This document shows, piece after piece, positions 57,352-64,000 of a stretch of DNA of 64,000 nt (positions are counted from its first letter, which is position 1; each line of letters starts with the position of its first letter). Both the position numbers and the translations under genes were made by a program. The notes beneath the pieces were generated by a model. That model worked only from the letters and a program-made list of their open reading frames with translations, searched no databases and was not told the DNA's origin. Origin of the DNA: Nocardioides sp. QY071 (GTDB taxonomy: Bacteria > Actinomycetota > Actinomycetes > Propionibacteriales > Nocardioidaceae); contig NZ_CP124681.1 in the NCBI RefSeq assembly GCF_029961765.1, positions 1,736,001 through 1,800,000 of the forward strand. The letters are read 5' to 3'.

Positions 57352-59466
57352 GAGGGACCGGGCCGCGCGCCAGGCCGAGTAGATGGCGCCCTGGATGTAG
57401 CCGACCTCGCCGGCGTCGCCGACGACGTGCACGTCCAGGCCGCGGGCGCGCAGGTCGTCGGCGAGCGGGGCGCCGGCCTCGACGAACGACGCGACCACGA
57501 CCAGGTCCGCGGGGACGCGGGCCAGCTCGTCGCCGACCCGGTAGTGCACCTCGGACGGGGTGATCTCAACGACCTCGGCGTCGCGGTGGACGGTGACCCC
57601 GTGCTCGGTGGCCCTGCGTACGGCGGTCCAGCGTCGCGGGATCGCCATCGGCAGGCCGGCCTGGGCACCGTGCTCGAGGACGGTGACGCTCTTGCGGCGC
57701 TCGGCGAGGAACTCGGCGAGCTCGAGGCCGACCAGCGAGCCGCCGATCACGACGACGTCCCTGCCGATCGGGAGCACCTTGCGGGTGAGGTCGCGGATCC
57801 GCTCGGGGTCGCGGGTCAGGCCGCTCATCCGCCCGGCGGCACCGAGCAGGCGCAGGGTGCGGCTCCCGGATCCGCCCTCGCCGGTGATCAGCCCGCGCAG
57901 CGTGTCGCCGGTGTGGACGTGGGGGAGCTCGGCGCCTGACACGGGTGGCAGGCCGCGGTGCGCGCCGGTGGCCAGCACCACCGCGTCGGGGGAGAGGGCG
58001 ACGACCGCGTCGGCGTCGACGCAGTCGCCGAGGCGCACGTCGACCCCGAGCCGCTCGACCTCGTGCTGCAGCCACTCCAGCAGAGGACCGTTGGCGGGCG
58101 TGGTGAGCTGGGAGAACCAGGCCGAGCCGCCCAGCCGGTCGCCCTTCTCGACGAGGGTGACCCGGTGCCCGCGCTCGGCGGCGACCCGCGCCGCCTCCAG
58201 GCCGCCGGGGCCACCGCCGACGACCACGACGTGGCGCCGCGTGGTGACGGTGGGGAAGGGGAGCAGCGTCTCGTTGCCGAGCGCGGGGTTCACCGCGCAC
58301 ACGGGTACGCCGTCCCAGAAGTTCTGCTCGACGCACACGTAGCAGTTGATGCAGGGACGCACCGACGCCGGGCGCCCGTCGCGGAGCTTGCCGACCAGGT
58401 CGGGATCGGCCAGCAGCTGGCGCCCCATCGCCACGAAGTCCGCGCCACCGCTGGCGATCAGCTCCTCACCGAGCGCCGGCAGCACGCGGCCGACGGCGAT
58501 CACCGGGATCGACACGGCTTCCTTCACGGCGCGCGCCAGGTCGGCGTACGCGCCCACCTGGTTCGGCAGCGGGCCGTCGGTGAAGTCGCGGAAGGGGTTG
58601 CGGGCCCACCCGGTCACGTGGATGGCGTCGGCGCCGGCGGCCTCGAACAGCCGCGACGCCGCGACGGCCTCCTCGGTCGTGAGGGCGCCCTCCCCGCCGT
58701 ACTCCTTGCCGGCGACGCGCACCAGGATCGCCAGCCCGTCGCCGACCTCGGCGCGCACGGCCCGGATGACGTCGCAGGCGAGGCGGGCCCGGTTCTCGAG
58801 GGAGCCGCCCCAGTCGTCGGTACGTCGGTTGTCGGCCCGGCTGAGGAAGCTGCCGAGCACGTACCCGTGGGCGCAGTGGATCTCGATCGCGTCGGCGCCG
58901 GCCTGCTGCACGCGCCGGGCCGCGGCAGCGAACTGCCCCACCAGCCAGGCGAAGTCCTCCGCGGTCGCCTCGTGGAAGCTCGGCGTCTTGCCCTCGGAGA
59001 CGGCGGTGGCCATGGCGCCGAGCTCGGTCGGGGTGTTGTCGCGCAACGCGGACAGGTCCCGCTCGCCGACGGGCATCGAGGGCACGAAGAGGGGCCGTCC
59101 GTCTGCGGTGTCGACCTTGGCGATCTTGCCGTGGTGCGTGGCCTGGACGCAGAGCTTCGCGCCGGCGGCGTGGACCGCGTCGGCGAGCGCGGCCAGCCCG
59201 GGGACGAACCGGTCGTCGGAGAGGCCGGGCTCCTTGCGGCTGGTGGCGCCGACGGGGTAGGCGACGGCGGCGGCGGAGGTGATGATCAGGCCGGTGCCGC
59301 CCGTGGCGCGGGCGACGTAGTGGGCGATGTCGCCCTCGTCGATGACGCCGTCGTGGCACAGGTTCATGTCCATCGCGGGCATGACGACACGGTTGGCGAG
59401 GCGCATCGGTCCGATCGTCCCGGGGGCCAGCAGGTGCTCGTAGGTGGCTGTTCGCGAGGTGTGCAC
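57349..59466 (-). CDS. NADH:flavin oxidoreductase, 2,4-dienoyl-CoA reductase/BaiCD-BaiH type
   Basis: The 705-residue protein has an old-yellow-enzyme TIM barrel (about residues 10-365; HYVARATGGTGLIITSA, ADAIEIHCAHGYVLGSFLSR). A [4Fe-4S] site follows at Cys372, Cys375, Cys378 and Cys390, then a C-terminal FAD/NAD(P) module with VVVGGGPGGLEAARVAAERG (about 414-433). This is the architecture of FadH-type dienoyl-CoA reductase and of BaiCD/BaiH, which reduce or desaturate the ring A enone of bile acids. GTG 59466 was chosen because it lies 6 bases after CAGGCT (59478-59473) and 50 bases from the palindrome centre. Confidence 0.88.
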   Translation of the reverse strand: MHTSRTATYEHLLAPGTIGPMRLANRVVMPAMDMNLCHDGVIDEGDIAHYVARATGGTGLIITSAAAVAYPVGATSRKEPGLSDDRFVPGLAALADAVHAAGAKLCVQATHHGKIAKVDTADGRPLFVPSMPVGERDLSALRDNTPTELGAMATAVSEGKTPSFHEATAEDFAWLVGQFAAAARRVQQAGADAIEIHCAHGYVLGSFLSRADNRRTDDWGGSLENRARLACDVIRAVRAEVGDGLAILVRVAGKEYGGEGALTTEEAVAASRLFEAAGADAIHVTGWARNPFRDFTDGPLPNQVGAYADLARAVKEAVSIPVIAVGRVLPALGEELIASGGADFVAMGRQLLADPDLVGKLRDGRPASVRPCINCYVCVEQNFWDGVPVCAVNPALGNETLLPFPTVTTRRHVVVVGGGPGGLEAARVAAERGHRVTLVEKGDRLGGSAWFSQLTTPANGPLLEWLQHEVERLGVDVRLGDCVDADAVVALSPDAVVLATGAHRGLPPVSGAELPHVHTGDTLRGLITGEGGSGSRTLRLLGAAGRMSGLTRDPERIRDLTRKVLPIGRDVVVIGGSLVGLELAEFLAERRKSVTVLEHGAQAGLPMAIPRRWTAVRRATEHGVTVHRDAEVVEITPSEVHYRVGDELARVPADLVVVASFVEAGAPLADDLRARGLDVHVVGDAGEVGYIQGAIYSAWRAARSL

Positions 59467-59507
59467 GCGCGCAGCCTGCCGTTCCGGGGCGTTCCGGGCC
59501 CGTCGTG

Positions 59508-59524
59508 CTCCCGCACACCGGAAA
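59508..59524. promoter_or_regulatory. 17-bp cluster palindrome, flavin oxidoreductase promoter
   Basis: CTCCCGCACACCGGAAA is centred 50 bases from the flavin oxidoreductase start and 38 from its -10 CAGGCT. The IclR gene on the other side is too far away (104 bases) for the same register. Confidence 0.6.
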
Positions 59525-59575
59525 GGTCGACGGGGCTGCCCACCGAGACGGATTCGCAAAGCCCTTCATTAACCA

Positions 59576-59589
59576 AGCAAGTGCTTGCT
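59576..59589. promoter_or_regulatory. KstR2-type operator AGCAAGTGCTTGCT
   Basis: The palindrome exactly fits the published KstR2 consensus AnCAAGnnCTTGnT of mycobacteria and rhodococci. It lies 30 bases before the second IclR gene and next to AT-rich DNA (TTCATTAACC), the likely promoter. KstR2 is a TetR protein controlling late steroid (HIP) degradation; its homologue here is not identified. Confidence 0.65.
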
Positions 59590-59619
59590 AAAGTGCCCGA
59601 ACTCGAGCAGGAGGTGGCG

Positions 59620-60408
59620 ATGAGCACGTCGGGCGGAGTCCTCGAGAGGGCCGACCGGGACCGGGCCGAGGAGCGCCCGCCGTCGATGGTCGAACGGATG
59701 ACCACGATCATGGTCGCCTTCGGGTCGCCGTCGTCGCGGCTCTCGCTCGAGGACGTGCAGGACGCGACCGGGCTGCCCCGGTCGACCGCGCACCGGATCC
59801 TCAACCAGCTGATCGCGCTCGACTGGGTTCGCCACACGCCGGCCGGCTACGCGCTCGGCAGTCGGGCGCTCGGCCTCGGTGGCGGCGATGCCCCCGAGAT
59901 GGACCTGCGTGCCGCGGCGGCCGAGACCCTGCGCAGCCTGCACCTGGAGACCGGGCTGGTCGTCCACCTCGGCGTGCTGGAGGGCGCGGACGTGCGGATC
60001 CTGGACAAGGTCGGCGGTGCCCTCGCCGCACGTGTCCCGAGCCGGGTCGGCGGACGGCTGCCGGCGTCGTGGGCGCTGATCGGCAAGGCCCAGCTGGCGT
60101 TCCTGCCTCCCGAGGAGGTCGACGCGCTGGTCGCCGTCCAGCTCGCACAGACCTCGGACAAGAGGCGGGTCGACCTGGTCGCCCTGCACCGCGAGCTGGT
60201 CCGGGTCCGGGCCCGGGCGGGCGTCGTACTCGACCGGGGGCGCAACCACCTGCGACTCGGCTGCGTCGCGGCGCCGATCATCGGCCGCGACGGGCCGTGT
60301 GGCGGGATCTCGCTGGTCGGCGGGCCGCAGATCGACTTCGAGCAGCTCGCCCCGATGGTGGTGCGCGCGACGCGGGCGGTCGCCCACCGGCTGGCGTCCT
60401 TCCGCTGA
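59620..60408 (+). CDS. IclR-family transcriptional regulator (second paralogue)
   Basis: The 262-residue protein parallels the regulator at 32571: shared PPSMVERM, a winged helix with LEDVQDATGLPRSTAHRILN (about residues 44-63), TGLVVHLGVLEGADVRILDK and ARVPSRVGG. It lacks the Pro/Ala-rich tail of its paralogue. ATG has AGGAGG 7-12 bases upstream. A KstR2-type palindrome lies in its promoter and an FAD dehydrogenase gene follows by 73 bases. It is a second candidate to read the 17-bp cluster palindrome. Confidence 0.92.
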   Translation: MSTSGGVLERADRDRAEERPPSMVERMTTIMVAFGSPSSRLSLEDVQDATGLPRSTAHRILNQLIALDWVRHTPAGYALGSRALGLGGGDAPEMDLRAAAAETLRSLHLETGLVVHLGVLEGADVRILDKVGGALAARVPSRVGGRLPASWALIGKAQLAFLPPEEVDALVAVQLAQTSDKRRVDLVALHRELVRVRARAGVVLDRGRNHLRLGCVAAPIIGRDGPCGGISLVGGPQIDFEQLAPMVVRATRAVAHRLASFR

Positions 60409-60481
60409 TCGGGAGCCGGACCGGCGCCGTCGCGACGACGCCGCCAAGGTGGGCCGGAACGTCCGCGACGCAGGAGGCCCG

Positions 60482-62008
60482 ATGACCACGCAGTACGACG
60501 AGACCTACGACGTGGTCGTGGTCGGCTCCGGAGCCGGCGCGATGGCGGCCGCGGTCACCGCCGCCCGCAACGGACTGAGCACCGTCGTGCTGGAGAAGTC
60601 CGCGCTGCTGGGCGGGACCTCGGCGTACTCCGGCGCCGCCGCCTGGCTGCCGGGCAGCGAGGTCACCCGTCGTGCGGGATCGGCGGACTCGACCGAGTCC
60701 GGCCGGACCTACCTCCGCGCGCTGCTCGGCGAGGCCGAGGCGGCGCGTCAGGAGGCCTTCCTCGAGGGCGCGCCGGCGGTGGTCGCCGAACTCGAGGCCG
60801 AGCCGGCGGTCGAGCTGGTGGCGCAGGCGTTCCCCGACTACTTCGACGCGCCCGGCCGGGTGCCGGGCGGCCGCTCGATCGTCCCGGTCCCGCTGCCGGC
60901 CGACGCGCTGCCCGCCGGGCTGGCCGACCTCGTGCGGCCCGCCGTCGACCGCGACCGCGCGGGCCTGGGGCACCACCCGGACCAGCCGCTCGTCGGTGGC
61001 CGGGCCTTGATCGGGCGCCTGCTCCATGCCTTCCACGACCACGGCGGCACCGTCCGCACCGGCACCGAGATGACCGAGCTCATCGTGGTCGAGGGCCGCG
61101 TCGTCGGCGTCATCGCCGCCACTGCTGGCGGTGCGCGCCGGATCGCCGCGCGCCGCGGCGTGCTGCTCGGCAGCGGCGGCTTCGAGCGCAACCAGGACCT
61201 CCGGACCAAGTACGGCGTCCCCGGTGCCGCCGCATGGGCGATGGCGCCGGCGGCGACCAACACCGGGGAGCCGATCGCGGCCGCCGTGGCGATCGGCGCG
61301 ACCACCGAGCTGATGGACGAGGGCTGGTGGTGCCCGGGCCTGCTCACCCCGGACGGCCAGGCGGCCTTCACGCTCGGGTTCCGCGGCGGCGTCGTGGTCG
61401 ACCAGCAGGGCCGTCGGTTCGCGAACGAGTCGCTGCCCTACGACCAGATGGGCCGCCGGCTCTCGGCCGAGCCGGGCCGGATCCCCGCCTGGTTCGTGTT
61501 CGACTCCCGCTCCGGCGGGGTGGCGCCGGCGATCACGATGCCGGCCGCGCCCGCCGAGGAGCACCTCGCCGCCGGCACCTGGGTGCGCGCGGACACCGTT
61601 GCGGAGCTGGCCATCGACACCGGCCTTCCGGCCGAGGACCTGCAGGCGACGCTCGACCGGTTCAACGCCTTCGCCGCCGCGGGCACCGACGGGGACTTCG
61701 GTCGCGGCACTGACGAGTACGACCAGTTCTTCGCGGTCGGCGACGGCCCCAACCCGGCGCTGGTCCCGCTCGACCAGCCGCCGTACTACGCCGCCAGGCT
61801 GGTGCTCGCCGACCTCGGCACCAAGGGCGGGCTGCGTACCGACGTCGACGCGCGTGTGCTCGGCGTCGACGACCGGCCGCTGCCCGGGCTCTACGCCACC
61901 GGCAACGCCAGCGCGTCGCTGTCGGGCGCCTGCTACCCGGGGCCGGGCGTGCCGATCGGCACGGCCATGGTCTTCGGGTGGCGGGCGGTGCAGGACATGA
62001 TGCGCTGA
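60482..62008 (+). CDS. KstD-type steroid dehydrogenase (third flavoprotein)
   Basis: The 508-residue FAD protein has VVVVGSGAGAMAAAVTAARN (about residues 11-30), LLGGTSAYSGAAAWLPG, and the C-terminal LYATGNASASLSGACYPGPG followed by VPIGTAMVFG. It keeps the YPGPG catalytic motif of delta1-/delta4-ketosteroid dehydrogenases. It is shorter than the enzyme at 35159 and could act on the delta4(5) or 5-reduced substrate. ATG has CAGGAGG 5-11 bases upstream, and it is probably co-transcribed with the IclR gene. It converges on the HsaA-like gene with a 10-base gap. Confidence 0.88.
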   Translation: MTTQYDETYDVVVVGSGAGAMAAAVTAARNGLSTVVLEKSALLGGTSAYSGAAAWLPGSEVTRRAGSADSTESGRTYLRALLGEAEAARQEAFLEGAPAVVAELEAEPAVELVAQAFPDYFDAPGRVPGGRSIVPVPLPADALPAGLADLVRPAVDRDRAGLGHHPDQPLVGGRALIGRLLHAFHDHGGTVRTGTEMTELIVVEGRVVGVIAATAGGARRIAARRGVLLGSGGFERNQDLRTKYGVPGAAAWAMAPAATNTGEPIAAAVAIGATTELMDEGWWCPGLLTPDGQAAFTLGFRGGVVVDQQGRRFANESLPYDQMGRRLSAEPGRIPAWFVFDSRSGGVAPAITMPAAPAEEHLAAGTWVRADTVAELAIDTGLPAEDLQATLDRFNAFAAAGTDGDFGRGTDEYDQFFAVGDGPNPALVPLDQPPYYAARLVLADLGTKGGLRTDVDARVLGVDDRPLPGLYATGNASASLSGACYPGPGVPIGTAMVFGWRAVQDMMR

Positions 62009-62018
62009 CCCGGCCGGG

Positions 62019-63185
62019 TCAGACGAGCGTGTCCTCCACGTCGAGCCCGAAGGCGTGGCGTCCGTACATCGTGAGCGCGCGCTCCACGTCGTTCGCGACG
62101 TGGACCCCGCCGGCGTGGGTGTCGCGCCAGGCCCGCTCGATCGGGTTGCCGCGGCGCAGTGAGGAGCCGCCCGCGGTCTTGAAGAGTGCGTCGACCGCAG
62201 CAAGCGCGCGCTCGGTCGAGGTGACCTGGTCGCGGCGGGCCCGGAACCGCCAGTCCATCGGGATCTCCTCGCCCCGCACCGCGCACGCGTAGATGTCGCG
62301 GACGCTGCGCTCGGTCTGCAGGATCGCGGCGTCGATGTCCGAGGCGGCGCGCGCGACGGTGACGTGCGCGTGCGGGTCCTCGGCGAACCGGCCGCCGCCC
62401 AGGCTCAGCCGCACCCGGTCGCGCATCGTGCCCAGGTAGCGCTCGTGGGCGCCGGCGGCGATGCCGATCACCGGCGCGGTGATCGCCATCGGGAAGACGG
62501 TGCCGAACGGCATCGCGTAGAGCGGGCCGGTGTTGACGGCGCGCCCGGGTGCCTGCAGCTGGTGCTGCTCGTAGTTGCGCAACGCCCGGTGCTCGGGCAC
62601 GAACGTGTCGTCCACGACGATGTCGTTGCTGCCCGAGCCGCGCAGGCCCATCGCGTCCCACACGTCGATGATCGTGTAGTCCGCGCGCGGCAGAAGCATG
62701 GTCATGAAGTCCTGGGGCCGGCCCTCCGCGTCGACCAGCAGGCCGCCGAGCGTGGCCCACGCCGCGTGGTCACAGCCCGACGAGAAGCTCCACCGTCCGC
62801 TCAGCCGGAACCCGCCCTTGACCCGGGTGATCGTCCCGACGGGGGCGTACGACGACGCGACCAGCGTGTCGGGATCGGCGCCCCACACCTCCTGCTGGGC
62901 CGCGTCCGGGTACTGCGCGACCTGCCACGGGTGGCAGCCGACGACCCCGGCGACCCAGCCGGTCGAGCCGCACGCCCCGGCGATCGCCCGCACGACCTCG
63001 TAGAACTCGAGCGGGTCGCCCTCGCGGCCGCCGTACCGGCTCGGCTGGAGCATGCGGAACACGCCCGCTCCGACGAGCTCGGCCATGGTCTCGTCCGGGA
63101 TCCGGCGCGCGTCCTCAGCGGCGGGCGCCCGCTCGGCGATCCCGGGGAGGAGCTCTTCGACGGCGATGAGGACCTCGTTGCTCAC
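62019..63185 (-). CDS. HsaA-like flavin-dependent monooxygenase
   Basis: The 388-residue acyl-CoA-dehydrogenase-fold protein closely follows HsaA: RRIPDETMAELVGAGVFRML, GSTGWVAGVVGCHPWQVAQY, SSYAPVGTITRVKGGFRLSG, GRWSFSSGCDHAAW, MGLRGSGSNDIVVDD and a C-terminal NPIERAWRDTHAGGVHVAND. It matches HsaA more closely than the paralogue at 36892. It would need an HsaB-type reductase (33597). GTG 63185 is 6 bases after TAGCAT (63197-63192), a leaderless promoter in register with a palindrome. Confidence 0.9.
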   Translation of the reverse strand: MSNEVLIAVEELLPGIAERAPAAEDARRIPDETMAELVGAGVFRMLQPSRYGGREGDPLEFYEVVRAIAGACGSTGWVAGVVGCHPWQVAQYPDAAQQEVWGADPDTLVASSYAPVGTITRVKGGFRLSGRWSFSSGCDHAAWATLGGLLVDAEGRPQDFMTMLLPRADYTIIDVWDAMGLRGSGSNDIVVDDTFVPEHRALRNYEQHQLQAPGRAVNTGPLYAMPFGTVFPMAITAPVIGIAAGAHERYLGTMRDRVRLSLGGGRFAEDPHAHVTVARAASDIDAAILQTERSVRDIYACAVRGEEIPMDWRFRARRDQVTSTERALAAVDALFKTAGGSSLRRGNPIERAWRDTHAGGVHVANDVERALTMYGRHAFGLDVEDTLV

Positions 63186-63227
63186 GTCCGGATGCTACTG
63201 CCGGCCGGGGCCGCCGCGACCCGGTCG

Positions 63228-63244
63228 CTCCCGGCCAGCAGGAG
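63228..63244. promoter_or_regulatory. 17-bp cluster palindrome, HsaA-like gene promoter
   Basis: CTCCCGGCCAGCAGGAG departs from consensus at positions 8 and 13, yet its centre is 51 bases from the HsaA-like GTG and 39 from TAGCAT, the standard register. Confidence 0.5.
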
Positions 63245-63285
63245 GCTGCTTCCCGTGACCGGTGCGACTCCGTCAGAGTGCTGGC

Positions 63286-63786
63286 ATGACCGCCCCAGGA
63301 ACGCTCGCCGACCGCGTCGCCCGGCTCGAGGCCGTCGCGGAGATCAAGGCCCTCAAGCACCGCTACCTGCGCGCCTGCGACGCCAAGGATCCCGCCGGGT
63401 TCCGCGCCGCGTTCGTCGCCGAGGGCGCCGTGCTCGACTATGGCGAGCGGATCGGCCGGTTCGAGGGCGCCGACGCCCTGGTCGGGGTGTTCGAGGGCAT
63501 CGCGCTGCGCAAGGTCGAGGGCCGCTACGTCGTCCTCGACATGCACCACGCCCTGCACGCCGACATCGACGTGCTCGGCGCCACCGAGGCGACGGGCCGC
63601 TGGACGCTGCGCTTCCGGCAGGTCGACCTGGTCGCGCAGGTGGAGCGGGTCAGCGCCATCGAGTACGACGACGGCTATGCCCTCGAGGAGGGCGAGTGGC
63701 GCATCGCCCGCTCCGCCGTCACCACTCTGTGGACCCTCGAGCAGCCGCTCGCCGACGGCTTCACGGTGAGCGGGTCGCTGCGGTGA
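63286..63786 (+). CDS. SnoaL/NTF2-like protein resembling bile acid dehydratase BaiE
   Basis: The 166-residue protein resembles BaiE-type 7alpha-dehydratases. RLEAVAEIKALKHRYLRACD has Tyr27 and Asp32 at the spacing of the BaiE Tyr/Asp pair, MHHALH (residues 86-91) supplies histidines, and ATGRW (102-106) is shared. In bacterial bile acid metabolism such proteins remove a ring hydroxyl by dehydration. That function is inference from motif spacing, and other NTF2-fold roles are possible. ATG is 6 bases after CAGAGT (63274-63279), probably leaderless. The SDR that follows overlaps its stop. Confidence 0.75.
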   Translation: MTAPGTLADRVARLEAVAEIKALKHRYLRACDAKDPAGFRAAFVAEGAVLDYGERIGRFEGADALVGVFEGIALRKVEGRYVVLDMHHALHADIDVLGATEATGRWTLRFRQVDLVAQVERVSAIEYDDGYALEEGEWRIARSAVTTLWTLEQPLADGFTVSGSLR

Positions 63787-64000
63787 GCGGCGAGCGGGTC
63801 GCCCTCGTCACCGGTGGCAGCAAGGGGGTCGGGCAGGGCATCGCGGTCGGCCTCGCCGAGGCCGGCTGGACGGTCGTGGTGTCCGGGCGCGACGAGTCCC
63901 GGCTGGCCGCGACCGTGGCCCGGGTCGACGCTGCCGGCGGACACGGCAGCGCCCGCACGTGCCACCACGAGGACGACGCCGAGGTCGCCGCGCTGGTCCG
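63783..64000 (+). CDS. Short-chain dehydrogenase/reductase, N-terminal fragment
   Basis: Seventy-two codons are visible before the window ends: SGERVALVTGGSKGVGQGIA is the Rossmann TGxxxGxG start, followed by VVVSGRDESRLAATV. GTG overlaps the BaiE-like gene stop (GTGA), so the pair is co-translated. The start is closely similar to that of the SDR at 56447. The active site lies beyond the window. Confidence 0.88.
   Translation, partial: MSGERVALVTGGSKGVGQGIAVGLAEAGWTVVVSGRDESRLAATVARVDAAGGHGSARTCHHEDDAEVAALV

Noticed and set aside
63249..63265. CTTCCCGTGACCGGTGC as a cluster palindrome
   Set aside because: It resembles the consensus but is out of register for both neighbouring promoters. The poorer match at 63228 has the correct spacing to TAGCAT.
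1..64000. tRNA, rRNA or riboswitch genes
   Set aside because: No cloverleaf with a conserved TTCGA arm, no rRNA segment and no recognisable riboswitch core was seen in the gaps, though a covariance-model search would be needed to exclude small RNAs.

Overview
The window is about 64 kb of very GC-rich DNA with dense, overlapping ATGA/GTGA gene junctions, many GTG starts, leaderless promoters with a TAnnnT -10 box 6-7 nt before the start codon, and the actinobacterial gene order rpsB-tsf...pyrH-frr-cdsA...rlmN. This points to a soil-type actinobacterium, most likely Nocardioidaceae (Nocardioides-like). The family assignment is inference from gene content. No stretch longer than 300 bases lacks a gene. 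No rRNA, tRNA, CRISPR array or complete insertion sequence was seen.

Region 1 (1-19139) is mostly core: the end of rpsB, then tsf with a textbook terminator, a three-gene SPFH/zinc-ribbon/small membrane protein set resembling Bacillus YdjI-YdjG-YdjH, pyrH, frr and cdsA. On the minus strand is an operon in which a YCII/DGPF protein and an ECF42-type sigma factor precede the tryptophan-to-anthranilate genes kynA and kynU. Then come rlmN, a GNAT protein, a Tat-exported metallophosphoesterase, an MgtA-like glycosyltransferase, a LOG-family protein, and metY-metX for methionine synthesis.

Region 2 (19164-24760) is an AraC-controlled aromatic module: an FAD hydroxylase, a single polypeptide that fuses a DHPON-hydrolase-like alpha/beta hydrolase to a hydroxyquinol-type intradiol dioxygenase, and a maleylacetate reductase. 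It looks like a complete route from a resorcinol-type substrate to 3-oxoadipate.

Region 3 (24757-31050) holds a RIO kinase, an SDR, an M1 peptidase, small membrane/PH-domain proteins, a degenerate thioredoxin-TPR protein and an EI24 protein.

Region 4 (31029-64000, continuing off the edge) is a large steroid-type catabolic cluster. It contains a KshA-like Rieske oxygenase, HsaA-, HsaB-, HsaC- and HsaD-like enzymes, three KstD-type flavoproteins (one frameshifted), a 3alpha-HSD-like and several other SDRs, MaoC-type hydratases, a PaaI thioesterase, a BaiCD/BaiH-like old-yellow-enzyme, a BaiE-like SnoaL/NTF2 protein, an F420 enzyme, a peptide-type ABC importer with an amidase and a TauE/SafE exporter, plus two IclR and one KstR-like TetR regulators. 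The set fits steroid nucleus opening (KstD + KshA, then HsaAB, HsaC, HsaD), perhaps of a hydroxylated or conjugated steroid such as a bile acid.

The strongest new observation is a 17-bp palindrome, consensus YTYCCRSTSASYGGRAR, in front of nearly every promoter of region 4 and of the SDR at 26006. At the leaderless promoters its centre lies 50-51 nt before the start codon, and elsewhere 38-39 nt before a recognisable -10 box. That geometry suggests a cluster-wide activator. A second theme is three unrelated families of long palindromic repeats that sit exactly on the stop codons of neighbouring, mostly convergent, genes (12483-12690, 24757-24922, and the GACCCGGC family at 33488, 40473, 41691 and 57206).
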